Notes: generated from the letters alone by a model not told the origin. A stretch of DNA of 64,000 bases from Ctenosaura bakeri (GCA_948474755.1 CAOLHI010001654.1:1-64000); one strand, 5' to 3'. Shown: positions 1-13,236, numbered from the stretch's first letter. Program-made: numbers and translations.

Positions 1-832
1 GACTTCTCATGATTACCGCATTGCTTTCTAAGTGATTAGAAACTGACTGCTTAATGATCCTTCCGGGTACTGATGTCAGGTTGACTGGGCGATAATTATT
101 TGGGTCCTCTTTTTTTCCCTTCTTGAAGATGGGGACAACATTTTCCCTCTCCCAGTCTGCTGGAACTTCTCCTGTCCTCCAAGATTTCTCAAAGATTATA
201 GCAAGTGGTTCTGAAATGACCTCTGCCAGCTCTTTTAATATCCTAGGATGCAATTCATCTGGCCCTGGAGACTTGAATTCATCCAGTGTGGCCAGGTATT
301 CCTGTACCACCTCTCTACCTATTATGTGCCTCATTTCCCCTGCTTCCTCTCCTGCTCCCCAACCGCCAGGTTGAGTGCTTGTGTCCTTCTTGGAAAAAAC
401 TGAGGCAAAGAAGGTGTGAAGTAGTTCTGGCTTTTCTCTTCCCCCTGTTAGTAACTCGCCATCTTCTCTGTGCAGTGACCCTATCGTCTCCTTCTTTTTC
501 CTTTTGCTGCGGACATATTTTAAAAAGCCCTTTTTATTGTTTTTAATGTCTCTGGCCAGCCTAAGTTCATTCTGTGCTTTAGCCTTTCTGACCTCCTCCC
601 TACATCTCCTGGCTACTTGCTTAAATTCTTCTTTGGTGGTTTCCCCCTTCTTCCATTTCCTATACATGTTTCTCTTAACACTTAGCTCAGCTGAGAGTTC
701 TTTAGTCAACCATTCTGGTTTCTTCAGATGCCTTCCATTTTTCCTCCTTATTGGCACAGTTTTAGACTGTGCCTTCAGTATCTCCTTTTTAAGGAACTCC
801 CATGCCTCCTGAACTCCTTTCCCTTTCACTAT
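1..832 (-). mobile_element. CR1-family LINE, reverse-transcriptase N-terminal part
   Basis: The minus strand translates with occasional breaks into CR1 ORF2: the region before the RT (KAQNELRLARDIKNNKKGF), then the diagnostic [31 protein letters not shown], and EVPADW followed by PIFKKGKK. The copy runs off the left edge and is interrupted by a solo LTR at 833. The same CR1 resumes at 1727. CR1 is the dominant ancient LINE of reptiles and birds. Frameshifts make it non-functional. Confidence 0.9.
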
Positions 833-1722
833 TGTTACTGTGGCCCAGGCCTACCCGGAGATAGCACTTGATATCGTTTTTGATATCAAACCATTCAGCT
901 TTCCTCTGCCACCCCGCTCCACGTGTTTGTGAGGCCTCCAGACAAGCACGTAAACAGGTGCGGCCGATAATTGCTGGACATTCCATTCCCCACTTAGGCA
1001 GGCCCAACATAGCCGGTTTGTCGCTTCAGGGACCTCTCCGGCAAACACCCTTTTGCTTAAGTGCGATACTAACAAAGGCGCCCTGCCCCGAGCAGGTAAA
1101 CCTTAGAAAGCTGTACTAAGTGCTCCGTATTTGCATACTGGCTATACTATTGTTAAATCAGCGTTAAGCCAATCATGCTAAACTCTAACCTTTCCCAAGC
1201 TTTGTCCCGCTCCAAAATCGCATTCTTCTCGCTGAGTAAGGTATGGACTGCAGTCACAATTCACCCTATATAAACCCCCGATTCCGCGACAACCTCGGAT
1301 CGCTCCTGAGTTCCAGACTGCCTTGCTGCCACTTTGTTTGGTGAGCTCCCCTCAGTGAACCGCACTGAGCTTCTTCCCTGCACCCCAACAAACTCTATCT
1401 TCATACCTCTCCAGGACTACGAGACAGGTGTCGTATCACCCATTTCCCTCCGAAAATCCCTATTTCCTATTCTTTAGTTAGCTGTGTGCCTGTGTTGTCT
1501 TTAATGTTTGTCTGTGTTTAATAAAACATCGTTTTTGCTATTTTAAACCATCTGACTGCTTGACTGACCTGACCCCGTAGACGCTGGGTTGCAAGATCCT
1601 GCTAAGTTACCCTGCCTCTTGCTAGCTTTAGTGAGTGCTCCAGCTAATTTCCCCCAAAGTTGTGTTATTGTGTTTTGGTTATTTGGGCGCACCTCCCGGG
1701 ACCCTCAGAGAACAGGGTAACA
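833..1722 (+). mobile_element. Solo LTR, TGTTAC...GTAACA family, copy 1
   Basis: An 890-bp unit with perfect hexamer ends TGTTAC/GTAACA, flanked by the 4-bp duplication CTAT (829-832 and 1723-1726). A TATATAA box lies at 1267-1273 and an AATAAA signal at 1520-1525, in the order expected for an LTR. It disrupts a CR1 element. There is no internal region between LTRs, so it is a solo LTR left by recombination. A 4-bp duplication fits class I endogenous retrovirus-like elements and some gypsy elements. The family is not identified. Confidence 0.9.
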
Positions 1723-1726
1723 CTAT

Positions 1727-2056
1727 TCTTGACCACAGAATTCCAGCCAGCAGCTCCCTAAGTTTACAGAAGTCCGCTTTTTTAAAAGCTAAGATGAGTG
1801 TCTGGCTACACTTATCTTCTCCATCCCACTGAATGCCAAATTCCCATAGGGCATGGTCACTCCCCCCTAAAGATCCAACCACTTCTACCTCATTAACAAG
1901 GTCATCCCTGTTGGTCAGGATCAGATCTAGAATATTTGATCCCCTTGTGGCCTCTTCCACCTTCTGGACCATGACATTGTCTGCAAGATAAGCAAGAAAC
2001 TTGCTGGACCTTGCTGTCTTGGCAGAGTTTGACTGCCAGCATATATCCGGGTAATC
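1727..2056 (-). mobile_element. CR1-family LINE, upstream part of the same copy
   Basis: Minus-strand translation gives the CR1 endonuclease-to-RT linker: KFLAYLADNVMVQKVEEATR, GSNILDLILTNRDDLVNEV, and GSLGGSDHALWEFGI. These are CR1-typical (TRGSNILDL, SDHALVEF). It joins in order with 1-832 once the LTR is removed. The homology fades near 2056. Confidence 0.88.
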
Positions 2057-2595
2057 GCTAGGATACTAGACCTATTTACTGAAAAACAACAGAGGAGTAA
2101 ACCTAGCATTAGTTTCTCCAACTGAATTTCTTTAGCTATATATGACTCAGCCATTAGACTTGCACCTTCCAGTGACTAATCAGAAAACAACTGCCTTAAT
2201 GAAAGATGCAGAAATGAGGAAAATCATATGCTGTGACAAACAGGTATATTTCACCACCTGCAGAAGCTAAATGTATTGTCTAGTCTGACCCTAAGAGCAC
2301 ATTAGTACATGTGCCACTGCTAAGCTGGTGTCCTTCATCTCACACTTGTGTATTTGATCTGAAATTTCATCTTGCTAGTTTTGGCTCCGCCTCTCAAGTC
2401 AGTTTTAATTCTGTCTCCTATTACATATGTTAGCCATCCCTCATAGCTTTACATCATTTGCAAATCTGGTAAGCTTCCCCTCTTCACTTTCATCTAAATA
2501 ATTTATAAAAACATTGGCTACCCTGTGGCATTCAAAATCTCCCCCAGGTTGCTAAACAGCTGCTTATGTATATTCATTAGATACAGAGAGAAGTG
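2057..2595. other. No gene recognised
   Basis: AT-rich sequence without an open frame of note or a clear repeat. It is inferred to be CLIC5 intron 4. Confidence 0.5.
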
Positions 2596-3003
2596 ACTAG
2601 TGGGGTAGCCTCAGGCTACTGTCCTAGCCCTGGTGTTGGCTAACGTCTTTATGAGTGACTTAGATGACGAAATAGAAGGCATGCTTATCAGATTTGCAGA
2701 TGACACCAAATTGGGTTGGAGAGACTAATACGCCAGAGGATGAGATCAGAAATCAAAATTACCTTGAGAGATTGAAGAGCTAAGCCAAAACGAACAAAAT
2801 GAATTTCAACAGGGAAAGAAGTAATGTTCTACATCTAGGGAAGAAAAATGAAATAGACAAGCGTAGAACGCATGACACCTGGCATGAAAGTGGAAAGGAT
2901 TTAGGGATCTTAGTAGACCACAGTCTAAACATGAGTCAACAGTGTGATTCAGCAGACAAAACACCAATGCAATTCTAGTCTGCAGAGGGGTTTCGTTTCT
3001 AAT
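2596..3003 (+). mobile_element. CR1 LINE fragment, RT catalytic core region
   Basis: The plus strand reads, with frame breaks, the CR1 RT segment LANVFMSDLDDEIEG then RFADDTKLGW. FADD is the catalytic box and it is intact at the residue level. The following part matches the CR1 stretch ending near STQCDSADK. It is degenerate, truncated at both ends, and has the opposite orientation to the CR1 at 1-2056. Confidence 0.82.
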
Positions 3004-4156
3004 GATCAAGCACTAGTCCGCCAAGGGAGAGTGCGACTGTGCACCCTGAAGGTCTGTTTCTGACAGGAGGACTATCTCCTACCAAAAGAAGGTTCCCAGA
3101 TTCACTGGGAACCTGAAGATTTTAATAGAGGAAGAACAGGGACCCACAGGAGCTGCCTGGGAATGGGGTGGCAGAAGCAGAGTTTGCCCTGGACCTCCAA
3201 AGCAAATCACAGACTTCAGAGGTGACTGGGGAAGAAGGACCTTTTACCCCTGTAAAATAGACACTATATTATGCTTCACTGGATCCTCTAGTAATTACAG
3301 ATTGGTTTCTTTTACTATTCAACGATTGAATACAAAGCTAGGAGCCCTGGGCTACTGGCTACAAATTTGTTTGTTTTTTTACTAGCTACCTGTATCTTGC
3401 ATTGACTGCTGATTTAAAGAAACAGTACTTAATTTCAAACTTTTAACTTTCTTAGCAATTGAAGTGACAGCATAGGAAAGGATCCTATTATTTTTATATG
3501 CTGGCAATACACCCTCATTTCAGTGACGATATTGATTGATCTCAAGGATTTGAATGGATTTTTCCTTTTTTTTTATCTAATGAATTTGTAAGACACTGCA
3601 ATATTAAACTGGATTAAAGAATCTTAATATATTTTCCTAGATGCTAGGAGGGATCTCTTTTTTTCTAATGATTTTTAAAGATCATGTGCTTTGTTTTCTT
3701 ATGTTTGGACCTAACTTTTCACAATGGCTTTCCAGTTCTAAGCTGTCAGAGTCCATCTCCCTGCCTGTGCCTCACTGCCAACAAGGGGGAGGAGGCGAGA
3801 CTACTTGCTGTGAGGAGGAGGAAGAGGCAGTGAGGAATGTCCGATACAACAACTGCTACGCAAGTGGGGGAAAAACCACCTGTCAGTGCCGCTGAGTGCG
3901 AAAGGCGCAACTAGGCCTCGCACTCAAGGCTTGCCCAGCCTGACACTTCTTTGTGTTCAGTCCCTTCCTCACTCTTGTCCCCCCTTGGCTTCTTCCTTTC
4001 AGGACTCTCCCCTTTACTGCCTTCTCTAAATCTGCCCTTCTCCCAGATATAAGTATCAGCAGTGATTTATATTTTCCAAGACTGTGGTACTGTTGGCACT
4101 AAGATCAAGATGATATTATTGGTAGCGTGTATATTCCAGGATTCAAAATAAGACTC
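3004..4156. other. No gene recognised; one GC-rich patch
   Basis: Mostly AT-rich intronic sequence. 3740-3960 is a GC-richer purine patch (gaggaggaggaagagg) of unknown origin. No splice-flanked coding segment is visible. Confidence 0.4.
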
Positions 4157-4542
4157 TGTGACACTGTTTTAAGGAACGCAGAACTTCAAACATTTATTGT
4201 AACACTGTCGCTTTAAATGTGTTTTGTATCTAAATGTTTATGAACATCACACACCATTCTTCTCTCTCTCCGTCTTTCAATTCATTCACTATCTCTTGTA
4301 CACCCAACTTCTCAGTTCTCTCTCCCACAAAGCTCTTCAAATCTCCAACCTTCCCCAAACACACCACAAATCACACTCCTCTTCAAACACACACCAGACA
4401 GTTGAAATCCGTTATTTTCCTCTTTCCACCAGCCCCTCCCCTGGGCTACCCAAGGTTCCATTTCACCAGCCAATCAGCTTAAACACTCTCAGTTGCCAAG
4501 GAGGCTCTGTTGTCAAGACCCCCTCCCATCAGGTTTGTCACA
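4157..4542 (-). mobile_element. LTR-like unit, TGTGACA...TGTCACA
   Basis: A 386-bp unit whose ends form the inverted repeat TGTGACA/TGTCACA. On the minus strand an AATAAA signal (near 4194) lies about 35 bp from the 3' end, as in an LTR. No clear target duplication was found. Sequence on the 5' side (4543-5040) looks like the end of a coding region, so this may be the 3' LTR of a decayed minus-strand element. Confidence 0.55.
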
Positions 4543-5040
4543 ACAACTACTAAGGAAACCACAGAGCCGAGCCAGGTTGAAGTCCAGTCCAACAGTCTAG
4601 AAAGCAGAGGTCCATCCAGAAGGGTCAAGGGAGCCAGAACACCAGGGTCGTGAAGCTTGTAATTAATTTGCTACAGGCAAAGAGCAAGCCACGCTGACAG
4701 ACCTAAATAGCCACAGAGAACAGGTGATACTTGTCATTGCTTCCTTAATCTAGCCAACGCAGCTCCCCTCTGAGCAGCCCGTTTCAGCCTCCTTCGTGAC
4801 TGGGGGCTAAGGGGCTCAGGTGGCTGCAATTCTTCCAAATCACAGCTGGTTCCCTCTCCCTCTGGAGCTGGTTGGGGCAACTCTGCATTCGCTTGTCATT
4901 CAACTGCTGGGAATGGTTGCAAGTTGGTTTGGTCAATCACTGCTGGCTTTGTTCCTGGCACAATCAGTTGCTCCTCAACCTCAGAGCCATCATCTATCAC
5001 ATAAGCCTTCCAGTTTTTCCTTTTTAAAAACTCTTTTTCA
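4543..5040 (-). mobile_element. Possible 3' coding relic next to the LTR-like unit
   Basis: Reading the minus strand from about 5035, an interrupted frame is rich in Glu and Pro and ends basic (SPQSRRRLKRAAQRGAALAR, then a stop near 4710). It is followed by about 170 bp leading to the LTR-like unit. Position and composition suggest the 3' end of an LTR-element polyprotein. No domain is recognised. Confidence 0.3.
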
Positions 5041-5664
5041 AGTAAAAGTTTTAAGTTTTAAAAATTATGGATATATATAAGGACATTTGTAACTTTAATA
5101 ATTTCTTTGGTTTTGTATTTGACACTGTATCAAGCTTTCTAAAGAGACTACTACTCTGTTCCTTTTCTCTCATATTTTTGGCTCACTCCCAGGTAAATTA
5201 CTGACTGAGAGTATTGTTTTGAGAACTTTGCATATTTTGACTATGCAAACGTTGTCTTGGAACTTGAAAGTGTACTATTTGGATGAAGAAAGTATAACTT
5301 TTTTTAATTTATTTTGGTCAAGGCAATGTTTAATTGACCTAATATTAACCACTGGAGGGCACTACAGGATTATTTTTAACAGTTTAACTCAAATTATAGT
5401 CTCATGACATTTGTCGAATTTGATTTGGACTTTGATTTTTTAAAATTATTTTTTAGATTTTCTGGATTTTAATTATAAATCTTTTTCTTTGTTAGTTTCC
5501 TTTTATGGAATTTTTGATGGACTGAAGAATTTATACACTTTTTCCTGCTTTTTCCTGGAGTTTGTTTCTGCTTTTTGGATTTAAATTGAATTGTATAATT
5601 GGAATATTTTTGTCAGGTTTTTTTTATCTAGTATTTTTCTTGGAGTTGACTTATTGACATTACT

Positions 5665-8600
5665 ATGGGTTCCTGGCTCAAAAAAAGAAAGACAGAAAGA
5701 AAGAAAGACACTGAGGAAGGATTCAATAGAAGAAGGTAAGGATCCACAAAATACAAGAGAATAAAAAAGCAATAGGAATTTTGACACATAAGATACAAGA
5801 CTTGGAGAAAAGAGCTACACAGGTAGAAAAAAAGACCTCATGATTAGAAACAAAAACACAACAAGAATAGGAAAAAGCATCTTGATAAGATGGCATTGAT
5901 GGAACTAAGAGACAAGGAACACTATCTGAAGATTAGAGCATTGCCAGTGGGAGAACCTGCAAATAAAGATAATTGAAAATTTAGCTAAATTCTTGGAAAC
6001 AAGTGAAGACATTTTGGAGGTTAATATCACAGCATCTTATCATCTGAGTTCCTCCTGTGCCAGAAGAATGAATGTTCCCAGAGATGTGCTTGTTCAAGTA
6101 TTGGAACTTAATTACAAAACACCATAGGGTATACAAGGAACTCAATTCATATTGATGAAAGAGACACCAGTTTGAATGTTAAGAAAGAGAGAGACAATTT
6201 GCTTAGAAGGAAGAATATCCCTTTTACCTGGGACTATCTGAAAGGCATGATTTTCAATTATCAGAATGAATGATTCTGATTAAACTCAGTTGAGAAGATG
6301 AATGATTTTATAAGGGCAAAGATGAATTTTGAGAAGATGAATTATTTTATAAGACAAAAATGAATTTATAAGACAAAAATGAATTTCAAGAAGAAGAAGC
6401 TAAAGAAACACCAGAATCATCAAACTCTGAAGAGGATTTTTTAAAAAAACCCCTCAGACCCAGATCAATTAGCAGATACTACAGCTGATGCAGCAAGTAG
6501 TCAACTGGATGATGAAGTTGAATATGATCTAGGCCTAGAGACACTTGGGACAGAGACTAACATAGACACTTCCTCACTATAACCCTAAATATGGATTATA
6601 AATTTCTGACTTGAAATATTAATGGGGTTAACACCCCACAAAGGAAGAATAAGATTTTCCATTATCTGAAGAAGAAAAAAATCAATCTGGGCATGATTTA
6701 TATGCAAGAAACTCATATAAGAAAAGAGGATCAAAAATTGTTAATCCAGAAAAAATTGGGGGAAGAATTCATTTCTGCTGGGGTCTCAAAGAAAAATGGT
6801 GTGGTTTTGTATGTAAGAATTTATTTATCTCTGAAATTGATTATAGTTGATGAGGAGGGTAAATATGTTGTAGTAGAAATTACCATGAATGGGAAAAAAT
6901 TCTAATCATGAGTGTCTACATACCTATAATGCAGAAATCATTGTTATTACAAAAACTGTGTGGCTTGTTAACTGAAATGTCTTATGATAAGTGTTGTTTA
7001 ATGTGGGATTGGAATGGGCTTATTTTCTCAAATGGACAGATCATCTTTGAAAGAAATAAAAAAATCTCAAGGTTGAGTACTGAAAGATTTTTTTTACTTA
7101 ATGGACAATTTGCAAACAATTGATATATGGTGACTGAAACATCCAAATGAAAAGGATTTTACTTTCTACTCTGAAAGATGTAAATTGTTTTCAAGATTAG
7201 ACGTGATATGGATCTCAAAGGCTTGGACTGATAAAGTACAAAATGTTGAGATTTTACGTAAGATGATATCAGATCACAATCCAGTAATAATGTATGTAAG
7301 GAAATCATCTAGAGAGTTTAAATGGAGATTGAATTAGTCTTTAATGACTGAAGAAGATGTAGTCCAAGGGTTGAAGAAAGAAATTAAAGAATTCTTCTTG
7401 AGGAATTTCAATAAAGAGGTGAATGTGCGTACAGTCCAGGATGCAAGTAAAGCTTATATGAGAGGACACTTTATTCAAGTAAACAGAGAACTCACTTAAG
7501 AGAAAACAGATGGAGAAAACACAGAAAAATTTAGGTGAGCTTAAAAAGCAAGATGAATTAAAGAAATCTCCCAACACTGTAAATGTGCAGGAAAAAAAAT
7601 GGAGTATTGAGAAATCAACTTTCCATGTTGATGCTTGAGGAAATAGAAAAGAAATTGAAATTTTGGAAACAAAAGAATTTTGAATACGCAAATAAACCAG
7701 ACAAATGGCTAGCCTATCATCTGAGAAAAAATAGACAAAAGAGACCTATTACAAAGCTAAAAAATGGTGATAAAAATTATGCAAAAGACTGTGACCTACA
7801 AAGGATTTTTTTTATGAATACTTTCGCAAGTTATACTCAGCTACTAACGCTGAAATAATAAGGATAGAAGATTATTTGAAAAGACAAAATTTACCTAATT
7901 TAACAGAAGAAGAGAAGCAGCATATAAATTCCAAGATCTCTACTATGGAAATAGAACAAGCTATTTTAAAATTAAAAATGGGGAAATCTCCAAGGCTGGA
8001 TGGATTTGGTACTTTGTATGATAAATGTCTGAAGGATGAATTATTATCTTATCTTCAAATTGTAATGAATGAACTTCTTGACTAACTCCCGATTCCTGGA
8101 AAAAAGGCGACGATTACATTGATACTGAGAAAAGGACAAGACTTAACTCTACCAAGGAATTATAGACTGATATTGTTACTGAATAAAGATTACAAGATAT
8201 TCACTCAGGTGTTGGCTGAGAGATTGAAGAATTTATTGAAGAAATATATAAATGAAGACCAAAGCAGATTTTTACAAGGTCAACAGCTGAAAGATAATAT
8301 TAGAATTGTAATAGACATAACTGAATATTTTGAAAGCCATAATGAGAAAGAATCTAACTTTCTGACTTGGATTAAAGGAATTAAATCAGTCAGCCAAAAT
8401 TATAGTCAATGGTGACACAACTAAGTTTTTCCTGATTTAGAGAGGAACAAAGCAAGGATGTCCTTTGTCTTTAGTTCCTCGTATTCTGGTGATGGAGGTG
8501 ATGAATTTTGCTATTAGAAAAAAATATTGAGATTACTGGAGTTAGAATCAGAAAGGTAGAATTTAAACTGAGAGCCTTCATGGATGACTTGGTAATTATT

Positions 8601-10567
8601 CTTCAGAAAAGTTTGGAATCAATAATGAAAATACAAGGGATAATAAAAGAATTTGGAAGGTTGGCTGGTTTGAAGATAAATAAAGAGAAAAGTAAAGTAT
8701 TGACTAAAGATATGACTATACAGGACAAAAACGAGTTACAACTAAAAACTGGTTTCAAAATTTAAAAGAAAGTTAAATATCTAGGTATTAATTTAACTGG
8801 AAATACAAGCCAATTATACAAAAACAATTGTGTAAAGACTTGGAGAGAAATCAAGAATGATAATGGCAGAAATTAAATCTATTTTTATCAGGAAGAATTT
8901 TCACAGTCAAGATGAATATACTCCCCAAGATGATGTTTCTTTTTCAAATGATTCCAATTTTAACAAAAGAAATGCCACTCAAAACATGGCAGAAGGATAT
9001 CTTAAAATTTTTATGGGAAGTAAAAAACAAAAACAAAATAAGATTTAAGATCTTGAAGATGCTAAATAGAGAGGTGTCTTGGGCTCTTTGCAAAACCTAC
9101 TTTGCAGCTACATGTTTTACTTTAATTAAAAAATGAATAACCTTAGAAGATAATAAGCTTTTGAACTTAGAAGGACATGACTTGAGATTGGATGGCATGC
9201 AAACCTGTGGTATGAAAAAGTTAAGGTTAACATGGCTTTTAACCATCATTGTATCCAGCGTGTACTATTAGAAGTTTGGACTAAATATAAATCAAGACTA
9301 TGTCCTAAAACGCCATTTTGGATCTCTTCACAAGAAGCTTTTTATAGAATGGAAATGAGGACAGATCAGATATGGTTAACTTATTATGGCTTATTAATTA
9401 ATCAAGTCCAAAACTACAAGATGAAAACATTACAACAACTTCAAGAAGAAGGATATTCTTTACAATGGCTATCACATAGACAATACCATTTAAGATTTTT
9501 AGAAGATAAAAAATTAAAGGTTTTGAGATGGCCAAATTATATTTGGAAGCTTCGCTATGTGATAATGAAAAGTACTTGATCGCAAAATTGTATAAATTTT
9601 TATTGAAAATTGAGATGAAAGAAGAACAAGTAAAGGAATATATGATTAACTGGGCAAAGAATTTTGCATACACAATAACTATGAACCAATGGAAGACTTT
9701 ATAAGCAAAAGAAATTAAAAATATACCCTTTTATGATTTACAAGAAAATCATTATGAAATGATGTTTTGCTGGTACCTTACTCCAGAAAGACTTTCTAAG
9801 ATGCATAAAGAAATGAAAAATACTTGTTGGAAGTCCTTGGAACATGTTGGATCTTTGTACCACATGCGGTGGACTTGTAAAAAGGCTAAACAGTTTTGGA
9901 AGATGATACAGGATACAATTCAAAAAAATTTGAAAAGCCAGATCACAAAATCACAAATTTCTTTTCCTTGGGAATTTGGCAGGAAGAGTTCAACTATGAT
10001 AAGCAAAGGCACAGAATGATTCAATATATGTTACTGGCAGCATAATTGGTCTGTGCAGAGTATTGGAAAATTACTCAAATCCCAACCATAAATGAATGGT
10101 TTAGCAGGCTAATGGTAACTGTAGAAATGGATAGATTGACAAATAGATTAAAATGTTTAAAAGAACATGAGTTTATTGATAATTGGTATGTACTTGTTGA
10201 ATATCTGAGAGAAAATGAGGGTGAAATTATGATTTTGAGATTCTGAACTTGCTATTGCTATTTTATTTTGTTTTGTTTAGATAAGTGGAATTTATAATTT
10301 TTGCAAATGAATATAGGAATACTATAGATGACTTTAGATTGCTGCTATATATCTATTATTATCTATTTTTATATGCATATAAAATATATGAAATGGGATG
10401 TGAAATGTATTTTGTAATCTTAGACTAAAAATGTTAAGTATTGATGAAAATATGTTTGTATATCCATATTAGAAGTATTTGATATTATATAGAAGTATTT
10501 TATACTATAGAACTAAAATTATGCAACAAATGTCATTTTAGTATTTGGTGTCTATTTTACTATACTA

Positions 10568-10611
<44 letters not shown>

Positions 10612-10890
10612 GTTGAGAGAGAGAGAGTAGCAGCAGATAGTTGGGGGGAACCACCTTTTACTTATGTGTTTGCATTTGTTTTTTGTTTTTTCTTTTTCTT
10701 TCTCTCTTTTTTAGTTAATTATTTCCTTTTCTGTTAATTATTTCCTTTTTTAGTTTTGATAGAACCATATGTTGGTATATTATTATTGTGCATTTTTCTG
10801 TTTAATTATTGTTGTTGTTTGTAGATATAGTGTGTTGTGTTCTGTGTCACGTTGTTTTATATATTTAATAAACTATTTTTTAAAAAAAGC
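5665..10890 (+). mobile_element. Near full-length L1-like LINE, degenerate
   Basis: Layout in order: an ORF1-like part from the ATG at 5665 with a KIRALPVGEP motif near 5935; the ORF2 endonuclease from about 6606 (MQETHIRKEDQKLL at 6708, SDHNPVIM near 7268); the linker; and RT at 7876-8765 with YKIFTQVLAERL, INEDQSRFLQGQ, a GTKQGCPLS relic near 8446, and the catalytic box as FMDDL at 8578. The C-terminal part (9232-10246) has WYLTPE-like and TCKKAKQFWK motifs. The 3'UTR holds TG/TA repeats and ends TTTAAAAAAAG near 10890. Stops and frameshifts throughout make it inactive. The AT-rich stretch 5040-5664 may be its 5'UTR. Confidence 0.88.
10569..10627. repeat. (TG)n(TA)n(GA)n microsatellite
   Basis: A compound dinucleotide run inside the L1-like 3'UTR. 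Confidence 0.95.
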
Positions 10891-10904
10891 AGCAACAGTA
10901 GTAT

Positions 10905-11240
10905 AGTTTTCCAAATTGAGGAAAGTAGTAGTGCCACTCTATTCTGCTTTGGTCAGACCTCACCTGAAATCCTGTGTCCAGTTCTGGGTACCACAATTTA
11001 GAATGTGTCCACAGAGGGGCAATCAAGATTATCAAAAGTCTGGAAACCAAACTTTATGAGGAACAACTGAGAGAACTTGTTTAGCTTGGAGGGAAAAGAG
11101 AGGTGACATGGCAGCTATCTTTAAATATCTGAAAAGATATCATGTAGAAGATGCTGTAGAGACTAGACCAAGAACCAGTGGATTCTAATTACAAGAAAAG
11201 ACATTCTGCCTAATCTTTAAGAAGAACCACTTCACCATAA
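10905..11240 (+). mobile_element. CR1 LINE fragment, 3' part of ORF2
   Basis: The nucleotide sequence follows the CR1 segment encoding the [15 protein letters not shown] motif (gtcagacctcacctgaaatcc, 10949-10969). It continues through the gggcaatcaagatt and gaggaacaactgagagaact blocks to the ETRTR region near 11160. It is decayed and truncated. Confidence 0.8.
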
Positions 11241-11317
11241 TATCATCATAATATTCCATCAGTGCAATACATAGCTTTGTAGGGTGATGACCACTTTGTA
11301 GGGTGATGACTGGCTGG

Positions 11318-11403
11318 CCCCTCCTGAAGCTGTGAACCCCAGGATTCCATAGGATGTTGAAAGTAGAATCATAGCGCTAGAACAGACTACTGCGGAAATG
11401 AGC
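11318..11403 (+). mobile_element. Foldback element family A, right half
   Basis: Ends ...ggatgttgaaagtagaatc...gcggaaatgagc, matching the right terminal half of family A (full copies at 40556 and 38911). Confidence 0.75.
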
Positions 11404-11973
11404 TAAGATTATATGTGTCTACAATTTTATAGTTGTCAACCAGGTAAGAATCCATCCGACAAGCACCATAATCTAGCCCATCTTCTACCATCTTGTTAAC
11501 AACAAATATTGAGAGGCTTTGTAAAATGTCTTGATGAGATCAACACTATGTTGAAGGCATCCCTGTAAATTACCAGAGTTACTCAAGCAAAAAAGGAGAT
11601 AAGTTTGGTCTGGAATTAAATACCCCATACCACTTCCTATTAATCAGTGCGTTGTTCTTTCAATGCTCAGAGACCAACTGTTCAGAAATTTTCTAGAATT
11701 TTGCTTGGTGAAGTTGGCAGGTCTATACTTTCCTGGATCCAACTATCTCCTTACCCTGTTTTTGAAGACAGAGAAATCTGGTCCTGACCTGAATTCATTT
11801 AAAGTAACTGGGCACTAGGGATGTGGTGTGTTAAATTAAGATATAAGATTAAATGCGTTCAAGTGGTATGATAGTGAGAATGGTGAAGCAAAACAGAAAT
11901 TAAGCAGTTCCACCTCTTAGCAATTCTTCACCTTCCCTCAGTAGCCAACCTAAACAATTTTTTTTTTTACATT
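11404..11973. other. No gene recognised
   Basis: Intronic sequence without a clear repeat. The part near 11640-11780 vaguely resembles old CR1 text on the minus strand but is too decayed to call. Confidence 0.4.
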
Positions 11974-12848
11974 CATAGAAATGTAGAGTTGGAAGAGACC
12001 ACATAGGCCATCCAGTCCAACCCCCTGCCATGCAGGAACACCCTCAAAGCACTCCTGACAGATGGCCATCAAGCCTCTGCTTAAAAACCTCCAAGGAAGG
12101 AGCCTCCACTACACTCCGAGGCAGCAGATTCCACTGCCGGACAGCCCTGACTGTCAGGAAGTTCTTCCTGAGGTTCAGGTGGAATCTCCTTTCTTGCAGC
12201 TTGAATCCATTGCTCCTTGTCCTGGTCTCTGGAGCAGCAGAAAACAAGCCCTCTCCTTCTGCTACATGGCATCCCTTCAAATATTTAAACCTGGCTATCA
12301 TGTCCCCTCTTAACCTTCTCTTCTGCAGACTAAACATACCCAGCTCTCTAAGTCTATCATCACAGGGCATGGCTTCCAGGCCTCTCAACATTTTGGTCAC
12401 CCTCCTCTGGACTTGCTCCAGCTTGACCATGTCCTTCTTGAATTGGGGTGCCCAGAACGGGACACAGTATTCAAGATGGGGTCTAACCAAAGCAGAGTAG
12501 AGTGGTATCAGTACCTCCCTCAATCTAGACACCATACTCCTATTGATGCAGCCGAGAATTGCATTGGCTTTCTTGGCTGCCGCATCACACTGCTGACTCA
12601 TGTTCAGCTTGTGGTCTATGAAAACTCCTAGATCCCTTTCACACGTACTGCTATCCAGCCAGTGTCCCCCATCCAATATTTCTGTATTCCATTTTTTCTA
12701 CCTAAGTGTAGGACCTTACACTTCTCTCTGTTGAATTTCATTTTGTTAGCCTTGGCCAGCTCTCCAATCTATCCAGGTCATTTTGAATTTTGATCCTGTC
12801 CTCTGGCGTATTAGCAACCCCTCCCAATTTGTGTCATTTGCACACATC
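11974..12848 (-). mobile_element. CR1 LINE, 3' end with 210-codon open segment
   Basis: The minus strand carries the C-terminal CR1 ORF2: DLGVFIDHKLNMSQQCDAAA, then [54 protein letters not shown] and a C-terminal LDGHLSGVL. The 3'UTR includes the CR1 terminal block (ggttggactggatggcc type) ending with ATAGAAATG-type repeats near 11974. About 210 codons are uninterrupted, so this copy is younger than the other CR1s here. Confidence 0.93.
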
Positions 12849-13149
12849 TTTTTTTATATTCTCATGAGACTGTGGCCCACTCTTCACCTTACCTTTCCTA
12901 CACCATCCTCACAGATTTTGACCACTGTATGGTTTTAGTAATTGTTTATTTTTCCTCTTTCAGTCTCCTACACTTGTGCCTTTTTTCATTATCACTAGAA
13001 TAATTGTGATTCTGCCCTCGGTATTTCATTTCTCAGGATCTACTTCAGGGGCTATGTGCTCCTTCAAAATACCTTGTGCTGAAGCAGAGAAGGATTTCTT
13101 TGTAAGGACTGTTGCATTTTTGTTCCAAGTTCCAAGATGGAATATCTAA

Positions 13150-13236
13150 GGCCATTTCCACACTACACTCTTATAACGCGATTATTCCACTTTCAACCTC
13201 CTATGGAATCCTGGGGTTTGCAGTTCCGGGAGGGAT
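13150..13236 (+). mobile_element. Foldback element family A, left half
   Basis: Starts ggccatttccacactacac and runs through attattccactttcaac to tcctggggtttgcagttc, then diverges. It is truncated. Confidence 0.8.

Noticed and set aside
12044..12676. A 210-codon open frame on the minus strand as a host gene
   Set aside because: Its motifs (HLEYC, RRVTKML, ETRTR) and the CR1 3' terminal block show it is a CR1 LINE ORF2 end.
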